64,000 nt of DNA from Tolypocladium sp. Sup5 PDA-1. Taxonomy: Eukaryota; Ascomycota; Sordariomycetes; Hypocreales; Ophiocordycipitaceae. Shown in pieces: positions 11,627-24,999 of this stretch. The position numbers and the translations under genes were made by a program. Within the stretch, counting starts at the first letter, position 1; each line of letters begins with the position of its first letter. Location of the stretch: assembly GCA_000750105.3 (NCBI GenBank), contig JPHH03000023.1, positions 186,001 through 250,000 of the forward strand. The letters are read 5' to 3'. The notes below the pieces were generated by a model. The model saw nothing but the letters and a program-made list of their open reading frames with translations. It ran no database searches and was not told the origin of the DNA.

Positions 11627-12461
11627 ACAAGCGTCGCTTATCAGGGTTAACTCACTCGGCTAGCAAAGCTACCTTATCAATCTCACCAAGCGTCCAAGCT
11701 GTCCCTTAATTCTCCTCTCGTCCCGTTCTTCAAAGCTTCCAGCTTCCCCCACAGTGCCTCTACTCGTACAGGCGGCTGTTGAGCCAGAACTAAGGTAGGC
11801 CATCACTTAGATAGAATGACTTAGTATTAGCAAGCCGCATCGCGAAACCTGTTGTATAGCCATATCCATCAGCGTCATGCTGTCTTGTGCTAGGTAACGG
11901 CCAATTCTTAGACGAGACCATGACCGCAGCCAGGGTGCAAATCAATCTATCTACTCTACTGGCCGTCCCGGTAGAGTGGATGGGCCTTAATCCACGGAGC
12001 CCTTCAGGGTAGTGGATGTATTCGGAGTCATCGTGTAATGGAATGGACGTGGTGGATCAGTGTATAAGCTCTTACGTCAGCAGCTGGTAGCTGTCAAGAG
12101 TGAGGCTATTCCCACCTCCCCGCTGTCCTCTTTCTGGGGCACCAGTACCACCTTCTCAAGCCACGCTGTTGCCTACTCTTGAAGCTCAGCATCTGTCACG
12201 TGGGCCATCTTCACGTTTTCCCTGCTCCTCTGTTATGGAGATAAAGAAGGGGTCCAAATATCGAATAAGACCAATCCTTAGCCACGACCGCAAGACCTGA
12301 CAGATCCTAATAGCCTGTGCTTCAAGCCAGCCTCACAAAGGGGTTACCATCCGCCCTGCTGTTAAAAAAGGACGTTCGCACTCGGCAGACATCGGCTGGA
12401 TTGTGAGGAAGTCAAGCGCCATTCGTGACAGACGTGGATACTTCGTCCCGATGATTATTGA
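11627..12461. other. Intergenic, no gene seen
   Basis: No motif-bearing frame. A short frame at 12100-12300 is Pro/Ser-rich and unconvincing. Confidence 0.5.
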
Positions 12462-12665
12462 AGCATTGGGCTGCATACGCCGTTGGCCGCAAGCAGGCTA
12501 TTGGGCGCTTGCATATGCCATTGCCTGCTGGTGCATACGTTGTTGGTTCCTGATGCATATGATATTGGCAGCAAGCTGGCTGTTGGGTGCTTGCATACGT
12601 CGTTGGCTTGCTGCATATGCTGTCGACCGCTAGTGCGCAGTTACTCGTAGGTGCTTGCATATGAC
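12462..12665 (+). repeat. 22-bp GCATATGC minisatellite, locus 2
   Basis: More diverged array of the same unit (TTGGTTCCTGATGCATATGA, GCTGCATATGCTGTCG). Its left flank (GATTATTGAAGCATTGGG) matches locus 1. It ends about 200 bp before the ABC transporter start, so it lies in that gene's promoter region. Confidence 0.8.
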
Positions 12666-12867
12666 GATGCTGCAAAAGTCCCTGCCCATCCGGTTAGTTC
12701 GTCTCGATTCCCAGTAGCTTTGAAAAGCTCGGTGATTGGCCAGCCCGTGCAGCCTCAGCAAAGATCCCCGAATCAAAAATCTTGGGGCTCTTTAGTTTCC
12801 CACTCACACACAATGACAACTTGCAGGTGCAGCACTTCCACTATCGCCAACTCAAGAACTTCAGCTG

Positions 12868-15800
12868 ATGCAACGGCCACCGAGGGACGAGATGCGGAAT
12901 TGGCTGTTGGATAGGTCCTCGTCCGGGGAGATTGACCTGACCATTTCATTCCAGGATTCCATATTGAGCATTCTTCCTGCTTCGGTCCTGGGATTGATTG
13001 TCATTGTCAAGTTCGCGGCAGCCTGGCGACGAAGCGGGCAGTCAATGCCGCGTGATCGGCTGCATCTGGTGAGATAGATACTGCGGCTGGTCTAATTGGT
13101 CATGTATTGACGAATATTCTAGGGCTTCTCGATTGCACTATCAGCCTTAATCGCCGCATCACTCGCCTGTTATGCCGCGCTCCCTTGCCCGTCGGCCATT
13201 ATTTCCCGGACCACGATCCCTGCCCAAGCGCTCCGTCTGTTTACGTCGCTACTCTTCGTACTGTGTCATAGCAAATTCATTTGCGGTTTGAAGCATGAGC
13301 TTGGCTTCTGGGCGCTTGCTATTGCCGCGTCCAACGGCACCAAGATTCACACTCTTAGTCGACTGTCGTTCTTCACAGTGTCCAGCGCCGTCAATGCGTC
13401 CATCTGCGCAACTGAGGCCGCTACAATCGCCGTATGCTGTCTGTTCCTGGTGGTACAAACGCTTGTATGTACCCCGCTCCGTGTCCGTAGATACGGGGGA
13501 ACAGGCACCGGCCAGGGAAGCAGCTCACAGATCGAGGTTCGAGAAGATGAGACCGGCGTGCTCGGATTCCTCTTCTTGGCGTGGCTCGGCCCTCTTTTAA
13601 AGATGGGCTTACATACACGGCTGGAATCAAAGCATCTCCACGGCGTCGACGTGACGCCGGCAGCAACCTGCAGACTATTGGAGTTTCGGCGACCGCCAAC
13701 GCTCTCGGGCATTCTCAGAGATCTCTCTGCTCTTGGATCTTGGCACAGCGTACGCATAATGATGCTGAATATCCTCGCCGCAGCAGCCAGACTCTGTCAA
13801 CCGCTCATTATCCAGTCGTTGGTCAAGTTCCTGCAACGAGACCAGAACGTCTCTGTTGGCAATTGGCTAATCGTGGCTGTTGTCCTTGAGTAAGACACTA
13901 GTTCCACCTGCGGGCTCTTTGACTCACGAACACTAGCTTCACTGCCGTTGCTCTCTTCAATGCCCACGGAAATCAATTGACGAATCAGTTGGGCTACCGT
14001 CTCCGAGCTTACCTAACACAGCGTATTTTTCTGCGCGTCCTCTCACCATCGCCTCAAGTTGGCTCCACTCCCTCGTCACGAGCCGTGGTCCTCGTCTCAG
14101 TAGACGTGGTCAAGATACACAGCGGCGTCCAGATGCTCTTCGAGGCGCTTCCTACCACAATCGTCGTGTGTGTCGGTGCATACATGCTGTTCCGGGTCAT
14201 CGGTCTGGCCTTTGTTGCGCCGTTGGTCCTCGCTGTAGCGAGCACATCCGTCCCGTTTGTGCTTGGCAACCAGCTGCAAAACAGCCAGATGCGAACGTTA
14301 GAGGCCACTGAAGAGCGCATAGTGGCTTTGAGACAGCTTCTTGGGAACCCACGTGGTGCAAGGATCGAGGGCATGGAGCCCTTCGTGGCAGAGGAACTGC
14401 ATGTATCTCGACAGAAGGAGATTGATCGCATGACGGCTTACCGACGGGTCGAGGTTCTGGTGCTCATCGTCGCCGGTGCCGTCTCTGGGTTGTCAGTACT
14501 GGCGTCTTTTGGCTTCTACCGTCTAACGAGGGGCAGCGCCGACTTTGACTACAGCGTCTTGTTTACGTCACTTTCGATCCTTTCAATCATGATATCGCCA
14601 CTCCTCGGCTTTGTGCAGATGCTACCCTCTCTTTTTGAAGGTTGGGTCAGCTGGCGACGCGTTTTGCGCTTTATCCGGGAACCGCCTCGCAATGTCTCCG
14701 GTGGCAGCTCTATCATGGCTTCGGAGGAGGAGCCGCCTTCAAAAAGTCCAGAGAAAGCTGCCGACACTATTGTAAGTCTCAACTCTGTCGTCCTCCAATG
14801 GAGTGAGCGTGAGCCGCTACTCAGAGGTGTGACGTTTTCCTTGGCGCGCGGCGACGTCGCAGCCGTTCTGGGTCCGGCAGGCTCTGGAAAATCATCTCTT
14901 TTGAGATCTCTTTTGCCACTTGGGGAACCGCGTACTGCCAGCGGATCGCTTCTGCTAAGCTGCAAGAAGATGTCCTTCTGTGCTCAGACCCTTTGGTTCC
15001 TGAAAAATGAGTCGGTTCGCGGTAACATCCTACTCGACAACCACTTCGATCAAAGTCTTTACGACGCAGTCCTGGACTGTTGCGCTCTGAGTCCCGACTT
15101 GGCGAGCTTTGACGAAGGTGACAACAAGGTCATTACCGATTGTCACGGCTCGCAACTTAGTGGAGGGCAAAGAAAAAGGATTGCGCTGGCACGAGCGCTC
15201 TATAGTGGGCCAGATTTGCTGGTGTTGGATGATGTATTTGCCGGTCTAGACACACAGACTCGGTCACTTGTTCAACGCAAGCTTTTCGGTATTCAGGGGT
15301 GGATCGCGAGCAGACCCCACATAGCGGCAATAGTAACCTCGTCTAGCGGTTAGTTCCTGGATTTTATGGTTAGAGGTTGGCGCTGACGCAGTTATTTCTA
15401 AGCTTCGCCAACGATTGATGTGCCCAAGGCTAGAGTGTTTCAACTCAACGATGGCCAACTCCTAGCTCACCGAATTTCAGCCAACGTCGAGAGTGATGAG
15501 GCTATTGCTGGGACGATTCTAGGTGACGACTTTGCGAGTTCTCCCGAGGCACATCCGGCGGCATCGCCCAAATTCGGGCTCAAAGAGAAAAGATCTCTTG
15601 CGGCCATGGATGCTGCAGCTCAAGCTGCCGAGACTCAGGCAGGAGTCCGGATTTCTAAACGAATGGAATACACAAAGTATTTTAAAGATCTAGGCCTACT
15701 CGGTCTTATTCCGGTTGGCGTCTTGTTGATTGCTCATGCAGGCGTTGAGAAGGGCAGCCGTGAGTCTTATATTTACCTCGACGCCCACACTAGTGTGCGC

Positions 15801-17777
15801 TGACATAAGGAGCAGCATTTTGGCTATCGCATTGGGCCAGTCAGCACGAAACGGACAGCTCTGAAAGCTCGGCTGGCTTCTACCTCGGCGTCTATGCTAG
15901 CCTAGTTATTGGAGGATTGTTGGCGCTCTTTGGGGCGTCATGGTAATTGCTTTTTGACATGGATATTATTGCGACTGAGACTGACTGTTTTAGGGTCTCA
16001 TTTACGCTGATGATTCCCAACAGCGGGCTCGGCATTCATGAAAGAATGGTGGCAGCACTCGCCCGGTTTCCTGTGTCAGTTGTCGAAGAGACAAGCTCTG
16101 AGATTATAAATCAGTACGTTGGAACGCAGTACAAAATGGTCCTGTTCCTGACTTTCCCCTAGTTTCACGAAGGATGTCGAAGAGATAGACTTGCAGCTCC
16201 CGCTTTCTCTGATGAATTCGGTATTCGGCATGATACTCGTTTCTATACTGGCTCATGAGAACCCTGACTAACATCAACACAACAGCTGCATTGTCGCTTA
16301 TCGGCTCTATTATTATCCTAGCCATCCCGGCGCCGTATACCATCGTCGTCGTCGTCTGTCTGCTGCCACTTCTATACCTCACAAAGCGCTTCTACCTACC
16401 AACATCCAGCCGCATGCGGACCATACAGATCGCCACACAAGCCCCGATCCTTGGCACCATCTCCTCCAGCATTCCAGGACGGGAGACCATCCTCGCGTAC
16501 GGGCTCGGCCCGCGCCTCGCCGCGATTCTGTCGGAGCAGGTCTACCAGGGACAAAAAGCAGGATATCTTTTCCGCTCGCTGCAGACCTGGCTGCTGTTGG
16601 TCCTGGAGCTGGTGAATGCGGTCGTTGCCACGGTGCTTGCGGCGCTTCTCGTGGGCCTCAAGAGCCATCGCAAGAGCCAAGGAAGCATTGGATGGGCTGG
16701 CATTGCGCTCGTCAACACGGTAAACATGGGCACAGACTTGATCCTTCTACTGAACTGGTGGGTGCGGCTGGAGGGAGGCATGGGATCCATTAGGCGGATC
16801 ATGGAATATGTTGCAATGGCGCCCTCGACTAATTTTGAGGACAGAGACGACGCAGTAAGGGAGGCAAGGGGCGTCCAAGTGGATTGCCTAACGCTGACAT
16901 ACGGGTAGGCCTTGCTTCAATGTCGCCGAAATTTGAACTACTAATGTCACGGTTTAGGGGGAAACCTGTCATTCAGGACGTCTCGTTCAGCATTCAGTCT
17001 GGTGAAAAGGTGGCCGTGGTAGGGCGGACGGGAAGGTAGAGATTGTCTCAACTTACACATTCTCACGCCAGCTAATCATCCATTTCAGCGGTAAAACATC
17101 TCTCATCCAAGCATTTTTTCAACTGGTTCCCATATCTAGCGGAGAAATATCGGTCGCAGGAGTAAACATTGCCAACGCATCTAGCAAAGACCTCGGGCGC
17201 CTACTTATAGGCTTCTCACAGAACACCTTTGTCAGCACCGCGAAAACAATACGACAGAACATTGATCCCTCAAGCTCATATTCCCAGGAAGAGATTGAGA
17301 GCGCATTATGCAAGGTTGCCGACGCTGGAACCGCACAGCAGATCCTGTCCATGTTAGACGCGACGCTGTCGGAGTGCCCGGTCTCACCTGGCTGGCTGCA
17401 GAGGGCTTCCCTGGCGCGGACGCTTTTGAGGCGCCAAGCAAAGCTATATCTATTTGACGAACCTACGACAGGGTAAGTTTTTGCCACTCGCTTTTCGGGA
17501 AAAGTGTCGCAGCAGTGTGTATTGTCTAATGATGGTATCGGTCGGCAACAGTATGGATTCCGAGAGCCACATCCAAGTGCTCAATTCAATCCTTCACAAT
17601 CTCAGCGACAAGACTATTATGATGGTGACGCACAACTTGGAGGGCATTGAGCTGTTTGACCGCGTGCTCGTCATGTCGGACGGACAGCTCGTCGAATCGG
17701 GCGCACCAACAGATCTTTTGCGAGACGAGACCAGCAGGCTGTATGCGTTCGCCGTCGGCGATCGCAAAGCAGACTAG
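12868..17777 (+). CDS. ABC transporter, ABCC/MRP-type full exporter
   Basis: About 11 exons. Introns fit at 13069-13122, 13890-13936, 15349-15402, 15760-15815, 15943-15993, 16114-16162, one ending at 16285, 16905-16957, 17036-17088 and 17473-17551. Order: N-terminal membrane region, TMD1, NBD1 (about 14770-15490), TMD2, NBD2. NBD1 has Walker A GPAGSGKSSLL, signature LSGGQRKRIALARAL and Walker B LLVLDDVFAGLD, but Ser replaces the H-loop His (VTSSS). NBD2 has Walker A GRTGSGKTSL (split by an intron), Walker B LYLFDEPT and H-loop THNLEG, but its signature is altered (VSPGWLQ). So one composite ATP site looks complete and one degenerate, as in many ABCC proteins. At the seventh intron the canonical donors (16221, 16239) do not keep frame; a GC donor at 16228 does. 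Otherwise one base is lost there and the gene is broken. The start is uncertain: ATG 12868 is the first that keeps frame. Probable plasma-membrane or vacuolar exporter of conjugates or toxins. Confidence 0.8.
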
Positions 17778-18767
17778 GAAAGATATTCGTAGGTGCTGTC
17801 GCATGACACGATTATTTGGAGTCTTGGACAACTAGACAACGATGGGCGGAAGATCCCCTGCGAATCGGACAACGAAAGACAAGCAAATGTATTGCTATTA
17901 GTGATGCTAGCTACGTGGCCTACGAGGCTACGAGTACACATTTGGTGGCGGCCTTGGGCCTTCAACACTTACATAATAAACGTACGGGGCCCCATACACC
18001 TATTGGGTCCCCGCCGTTAGGCGGTAAGAGTAGTGGCAATTAGACTATAGTGACTAGAAGCGAAGGAGCGACTGACTTGTCTCAAGGACAATACGGGAGC
18101 TGTTTTCCTACCTTTAAATCGATAAGGCGGCGATAAAGAATATCGATAAGCCGGAAACTAGAGCTTGACTGCTTTATCTCTCTGTATAATAATCATCGAT
18201 CCCAATGATGATATGCTGTCACCCGAGCATCAGTATTCGGCACGAGGCGTTCATGACAAGCGATCCCCCTTACGTCCCTGTCGAGCCAAGGTCCGAGTAG
18301 CTGATGGAGGCTGTCTAGGATCGAGAATGCTCTTTAAACCTCGGTTGTTCTAGCTTCCCAGAAGGGCGCTCCCTCTCAATGACTTGCTGAGCTATACGCA
18401 GAATGCAGGCCGCCGCAGTGAAGGGCGCCTGCTTCATAGAGGCGAGCTTTGCAAAGAACCCACATGCCATTCCCAGATAAGGCAAGTTGGCTTCCACAGA
18501 AGGACCGGGATCACGAAGCACGAGGGCGAAAAGAAGACAGGTCGCCAAGGAGACCAAGTCATAGACTTTGCTGCATTTAAACATATAGTCTTAGACCACT
18601 TATAATTATCGTGCAGAGCTCGACTAAAGGGTAACTTACCTGTTCGAAAGAACCATGAATGGTGGAAGGAGCATTGTAGCTTCTAGGATAACTCTAGCAG
18701 ATCGAAATAAGTGTCCGGAATTACTCCCTAGGCCATCAAATATATCTCCTGTTTAGCCGATGTGAAC
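17778..18767. other. Intergenic, no gene seen
   Basis: Shared 3' region of the convergent ABC transporter and regulator genes. Only short frames without motifs. Confidence 0.55.
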
Positions 18768-20863
18768 CTAGAGACTAGCTTCGTGATACTGGCAAAATAG
18801 CCAAAGCTTCCTGCTATCCGAAGCAATGTTGCGTGGGTAAGGCTGGTCGATGTCATGATATTGGCTTAGCAAGTTTGCTTTCCATCCCTGCAATTCGCTC
18901 TTAAGCGTCTGGATATAAGCCTCTTTGCCGTTATTACTTTTATGCGCTCTTGCAATCCGTAAACAAAGCGTTCGATAGTCGATTTGACTAGTCATCCATC
19001 TGATACGAAAACCCTCATCATCAGCAGGCTGAGAGGCTTGCGGCGTATATCTTAGGATTGGTAATATGAGGCATTCATCGCTTTCTTCCTGAATAGCAAA
19101 GTATAAGCTTTCGAACTTTGGCCGATAATGTATGGCATGGAATCTGTATACCGTATGGGCTTGATTGACATTCGGATCAAACTGATACTTAAGACAGTGT
19201 ATTGCACTGAATGCCAGATTCAGGTTGGCGAGCTGCTCCCGCTCAGAAAATGACTCCCGACTGGCACGTAGGGCCTGTACGCAGGCTCCCGCATTTGAGA
19301 TCAAGTCGAGAGTGATTGTACCGCTGCAGCGAACCGACATAGTTGCCTAACAATTGTTAATTTGGTTCTGGTATGAACGTATTGCCGGCGACAATGACGC
19401 ACGTCGACTTACCAGAGTTATGAGAGCCTGGAAACCGACAATTGCCACCTAGTTAGAAACATATATTCTGAAGTACTGCAGCACGCCTAGCATCGTCTAA
19501 CACCTACCTGAAGCTTGAGCAATGTATTTTGGCCAAGCAGGAATGGGTTGACCCGAGTGCATGCTTCGGTGAATACTTCTCGTGACTCACTCAAGCCGCT
19601 TAGGGGAGGCATGGTTCGATTTTCCAATACATGGCGACCGATAGCGATGACACCCAATACTAGCACGATAGATAGAGACTCTGTTTGTGGATATGCCAGA
19701 GATTCTCTAGCAAGGTCAATGATCTTAGTCTCATCGAGGAAGTCGCCGAGGCCAGTGTAGATATCAAAAGCAGCTATGAGTTGTATCGGATTAGCGTTCC
19801 TCTATATTCAGCCTTCGCGGTTTCCTCTTACTGACCTTTAATTCCCGCGCTCCTCCACTCCTCGTTAAGAAATAGCTGCCAAACCTTCTTTTGGGAACTT
19901 TTAGAGCGCACAGTCGGATCCAGTAAAGCGCAATCAGCACGCGTATCAGTAGACAACCGCGTGATCGCTGATTTCACAATGCGGCGCTCCTCCTTCGATA
20001 AGCTACCTTGCTGCATAACATTGCGTAGCCCGATATTGTAAGCCCATGAACTGCGGTTAGCAGGTTCCTGACCCTTTTCATAGTCGATATGCGGGCTTGT
20101 TGCCATAGTGGTTACGGTTGTGGAGGAGCACGATTCAACGTCTCCCTCGACAATATTAGACCAATCTTGCGGAATTGACTTCTCCCGCGGGTAGTCCACA
20201 TACTCAGACCTTGTGGCTGTAGCTGGGTTCCATTCGATAATTGAAGAGTTAAAGTTCTAGGATGCGATTAGGGTGTTGTAGCATTTGCCTTAAGTCCGGG
20301 GCGGGTGAGGTTATGGACTGAACTTACGTCCGGTCCCTCATTCACTTGGCCCTTATGTGGTACTAATAGCTCTTGTAAAAGATCGTTGTCTAACTCAGTC
20401 TTTTGATATTGGTTGCAAAACGGATAGAGATCGAAGTTATAATCAATGGCGGATTGGCCGGTGGTTAGTATTGGCGTCTCGCCATGTTCTTTGAACGCAC
20501 TAGACCAGTCGTTCGTATTGGGTAGGAAGAGCGGTATAGATGTTGGATTTCTGTTACGCCTTCGAGTAGGTGTAATATATTGACATGTTCGTTCATATCT
20601 CTATTGAATGTAGTCGTCAGCCCATAAATATTTTACTTTTCTTTGAAAGTATAGAACGAACCTCACAATTGTCGCAGGGCATCTCCTCGTTACCTTAGCC
20701 AAGCATCAGCAATTGAAAAGGGCCCGAATATCGTCCATTTTGTTATTGTTCGAACGAAACACGTATACTCACAGCGGACTTTTGAGTGTTTGCAGCCCTC
20801 ACAAGCTCCCCTCTGCCGTTTTCGGGGAGGTGCCACTTGTTCGGTATACATTCCTGTCTCCAT
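18768..20863 (-). CDS. Zn2Cys6 transcription factor, seven exons
   Basis: Exons: 20863-20773, 20693-20662, 20600-20328, 20256-19836, 19773-19508, 19448-19413 and 19346-18768. All junctions are GT-AG and in phase, giving 565 residues. Two introns cut through the zinc cluster. When joined, it has exact C-x2-C-x6-C-x5-C-x2-C-x6-C spacing, starting in CEGCKHSKVRC and ending in PCDNCERYERTCQY, preceded by the basic RKRQRG and followed by TRRRNRN. The rest (ENRTMPPLSGLSESREVF, ACTRVNPFLLGQNTLLKLQ, VAIVGFQALITL) resembles the fungal regulator middle region. It is a nuclear DNA-binding activator or repressor. The start ATG at 20863 is the first after an in-frame stop. Being convergent with the ABC transporter, it could control local genes; the target is unknown. 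Confidence 0.8.
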
Positions 20864-23800
20864 ATACAGTGTTGTAAAGTGGCCATGGATTCAATCGAGC
20901 TACAGAACGCCAGATTCCACAGTGGCTGCCACTGGCCTATAACGTAGGTTCCGTCGGTATTCTTTAGTAATACTAACATATCATCAGGCAATCATCTCCG
21001 CCAAAACGTCACCACTTCCCGCTCCAGTCCTTCCTATTCTAGCTTCCATGCTTTACCTGCAAGAAGTTCCTAAGGTCCTCAATGTAACAGAGGATCGCTA
21101 ACCCCAAGTAAGATAATCTCGATGCTTGATGAGGGGCGCAGCAATCCGTAAACTCCCCCCTTGGGGCTACCCGCGCGTGGAGATGCATGGTCGGAATGAG
21201 CTTCCCTAACGTATTTCGTCTAGAAAATACCGGGGATAAAAGTCTTGCATCCGACCGATGACAGGGTTAGATAGTGTGCTTCCGCATTGGTTGTATGTTG
21301 GTTGTGATCACCTGCAACCTCTTACAGTGTCTGGTGGTTCCCATCCTGCAACCTCACTCGTATGACTTCTGCGCGGCTTTGATTTGCGCTATTTGTTGGT
21401 CCTCATGAACGACGGGACGTCGTCCGAATGGTATGCTACCGGGTGGGGTCACACGTTCTAAACTATCATTGGCTCGTTCAGTGTCCGCTGACCGCTGCGG
21501 GTACGAGAAGTACGGAAAATGATTGAGTACCGACAACTTGTTTCAGCCGCGATCTCACTATAGTGGTGCTTTGCATGAGTACGACACCGCTAAGCATGCT
21601 ACTCCGCATCCTGCGTGCGTCGAGCGTAGGAGTCTTATCTCCGCCACACGCCCCCCCCCCCTCTGGGCCACCAGCCCCAACCAGCCAGCCAGCCAGCACC
21701 CGTCCGCAGCAGCCCCCAAAATAGCCAATAGCTAACGGCTGCCAACGACACGGCACACGGCACAGCAGCCCCAACAGCCAGCAGCCGCAGCCAACGACGG
21801 CCAGAGGCAGAGGCAGCAGCTAGAGCAGCCAGAGAGAGAGAGAGAGAGGCAGAACGGCAGCGTGGGAAAAGGAGAGGCAGACGGTCTTAGTAGTGGCTTG
21901 GCCCGACTCGGCTGCTGCTGGCTGCAGTAATGCTATTGGCTGCAGCAGCCCACCCAGGGTACTTGCTCAGTCGTCAAAAGCTAGTTAACGGAAAACACAC
22001 CGCATTTCGGAAGCCAAGGCCAAAAAAGACCGGAATTTCTTGCCAGCTATGCTACGCGCACGAGGAGGTACATGTCGGTGCCAAGCGATGAGCTCGATGG
22101 CTCTCAAGCCGATAGGTTAGATCGCGGCCGTCGCTGAGAGACGGGCTCGCAAGAGGACGGCCACGTGAGCACCGAAACCGAAGCCCGAGTCCGGCGCTGC
22201 TTCCGCCTCCGAAACGGGGAGGCATCTATATGGACAGAACCTATGAACCATTACTGGCCGCAAAAATCTTGGCTACTACGCGCTCCAGAGCCAGTGGTTA
22301 AGAATAGTAAAGCCGAGCCCGGCATACATCGTGGTGGCATGCGCATGGGTTGCATGCGAGGCAGTCTATCATATGTAGTACACTGTGTAAAGCCGAACTG
22401 GCACTTTGTGGATACGGGCGGTTTCAAACGACGGAACCGGCTGGTTATTATACGCCAAATTCGGTCACCACTCACCACTGCTTCTCCAATTCGCCGGCTT
22501 CGGGTCTTAAATTCGCCCGGATTGTTTAATCTATTCAAATGTAGTTGGCTAATATGCCAGCTCCGGCCGTTATTCGTGACGACTCGAGTTAAGAGTCTCA
22601 GAACTGGAGGCAACCTGCACAACATGATGGCGAAAACCGGGGCAACATATCGAGGCCTGCATCTGCCTCTTCCGATATTATACTCTCGTACGAATAGACT
22701 CTACCACATTCCACCCCTCCCTATGGTATCAACAGGGGTCTATGCGCGTAGACCAATCCCATTCCGTCCGGTTACCCCAGCTGCGACGAGGGATAGCCCA
22801 GAAAGTGGAGTCCGGCGTCAATCAGGCATTTGAGCACGGCAACGCTCAACTAGGATAGTTCCAGTGATGTAAAATACATACATTAATCGATAGAGACATT
22901 GTTCTTAATATATTCACTTCAATTATTTTATAGTGCCCATATAGGCGATCCATTCGTTCATCCTCCCATTGACCCCTCCAATACCGAAAGAGGACCGCAT
23001 GCATCCCAACTTGACCGTTCTCTCATTCGTCCCGCTATTTTTTATTTATTTCCGGCGGACGTGTCGCTAGCGCTTGCTAGTAGTAGACGTCTGCGGGAGA
23101 GGGATTCGAGGAGAACCGAGTCGAGGCGTGCCAGGTTAACGTGCGAGGAGATAGCGCTTCTTGCCTCTTATCAGTTCTAATAGATCTACTCAAAGCTATG
23201 CAAACTTTGTCATGACCTTATACAGGCTCACCAGAGTAGGTAGTGATGTAAGAAGTGCCACGATCTTGGAACTATGGAATACCCTTGGACGCCATCTATG
23301 TATATTTACACCTCTCATGCATCTCACTGATATCAAGAGGATAGAGCAGCCTAGAAGTGATAAAGCCCTGTCCGTCCATATAAGGAGACTGCCGCTTCAA
23401 AGTCGCGTTCCAGCGCGTGCAGCGACTACGCCTCCCTCTCCGCCTCGTTAGGTTCCCTCTGCAGCGCGCCCAGGGTACTCAGTAGATACGCCACGCCGCT
23501 CTCGGTCGTCCGCCTCGGCAAGCAACAGCAATCTAGCCCAGCTGCGGCGGGCTACACCGGGAATCGTGTCCTAAAGATAACGTAATGATCCGTTTGCGAC
23601 ACAAAGGCTGCCCGGAGCTGTCGCGAAGTCGGTTTCATGACATAATCAGCGCGCCAGCCGATTTCAGGGACGGGGACCGGGACTGCTTTCGACCGGGGAC
23701 GCCCCACAAGCCAGTCGTTCTAGAGGCCTGCCACCGAGTAGCTGAAGATACGTTTTATGCGTCCGACCGCCCTCATACCGAGCCAGCCAGGATCATTCGA

Positions 23801-23939
23801 GGACATACATATAGTGAGCAGTATAGCGTAGACCAGCACCGTCTTTCCCTCTTTGGGTAGTTGATGGGGACTACATTGACGTAGGGGTCTTCCCGGCAGT
23901 CTAGGTCAGATGGTCTTTGGAATTAGATATGATGATTGG
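20864..23939. other. Gene-poor stretch with low-complexity DNA
   Basis: No supported gene. It contains the regulator's 5' region, a C-run (about 21650-21661), a CAGCAGCC-rich tract (21680-21820) and an (AG)n tract. A 222-codon open frame at 22165-22833 has no motif and an equally open shadow on the other strand, so I do not call it. Confidence 0.5.
21833..21848. repeat. (AG)n microsatellite
   Basis: Run of AG dinucleotides, about eight units, inside a purine-rich tract. Confidence 0.85.
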
Positions 23940-24915
23940 CTATCCGGCCTCGGGTTGGGACACGATTGCCACTCCCGCGTAGTCTTCTCCTACTCGGTGA
24001 TTGTCTCGCGTGAGTAGGCTCCTCATCTCATCCGCGAACTTTGTAAGTTCCTTGGTAAGGTTGATCTCCATGTCCGCAAGCTGGGAAGCCAGGTCCTCGA
24101 CCTGGGTTTCTAACTTCGACAGTATCGTCCCGGTCACCTCCGCAGGCGTCGTTCTTCCATTCCCCTCATCAAAGATCATTATAGACTCGGAGGGTGTGAA
24201 GGTGTTGCGACGTTCACCTAGAGAGCCTGGGATGGCGGTCACATCTCTGCGTTGTGCATCCGGCCGAGGTTTAAGGTAGCTGCAAATGCGATCCGTCAGT
24301 AGACCGTACTCCATCTCAATCATTTGAACTCAGGTATAGCCATGTTTTTCCATAATAGCAATGTTCAGTTCGTCAGGCATGGCATAATACACGTATCGGG
24401 ATTGAGAGTCGCTCTGTTTCCAGTCCACAGGCTTGACCCTGCGCCAGAGGTGTGCGTGTTGCTTGAGCCAGTCCTAGACCTCTTCCGCGCTCACAGGGCG
24501 GTTGGTGTTTATGATGACTGAGCTGAGTCCAGGCAGTCTCGTGCTGATCCATGTATTGGGCGTAATATTCTTTTATCATAGCATCCTTAGCTTCTTCCCA
24601 GCCAAGACCGTCGCCAAGGACCTTGACACGAGGCGCTTCTTCCGGAGCGACGTAGCCTTCGAGCCAGGCGACCAACATCTCACTTTCGAACTTGCGAAGG
24701 AACTCGGTGATTTGTTTGCCAGTGGATATTCCGACGGTGGGGCGTTGGATCTGCCCCATAGCGACGGCATTACCAATAGCCCTGCCGAGGCGCTCCAGGT
24801 CCATTTCTGCGAAAGGTCCCGCCATGTTGAGGTTGTTAGCGGTGTTGGTTGCGTCCGTTGACTTCCGTCTCGCCGGTGCCACCATCTGATATGGTGTTAC
24901 GAAGGTGTTGAGCAA
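23940..24915 (-). pseudogene. Retrotransposon gag-like remnant
   Basis: Two minus-strand open pieces, 24915-24373 and 24323-23940, look like the capsid part and the coiled-coil part of a fungal retrotransposon Gag. The first has MDLERLGRAIGNAV, ITEFLRKFESEM, EGYVAPEEAPRV and AKDAMIKEYYAQYMDQHE; the second has KLETQVEDLASQLADMEINL. Parts of the expected capsid are missing (a jump after the FESEM and PEEA blocks), and no protease or reverse transcriptase follows. It is a truncated, decayed gag, or possibly a gag-derived gene; decay is more likely. Confidence 0.55.
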
Positions 24916-24999
24916 CGGGCTGCTTGGTAGGGTAAAGGTGACCTGGCTTCCTAGTCTTCGTGGCTGGTCAACGCTGTTGTTTCAGTCTACCGTCGTCCT

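Noticed and set aside
22165..22833. 222-codon open frame
   Set aside because: No motif, no splice partner, and an equally open antisense frame (22251-22625); looks like stop-poor non-coding DNA.
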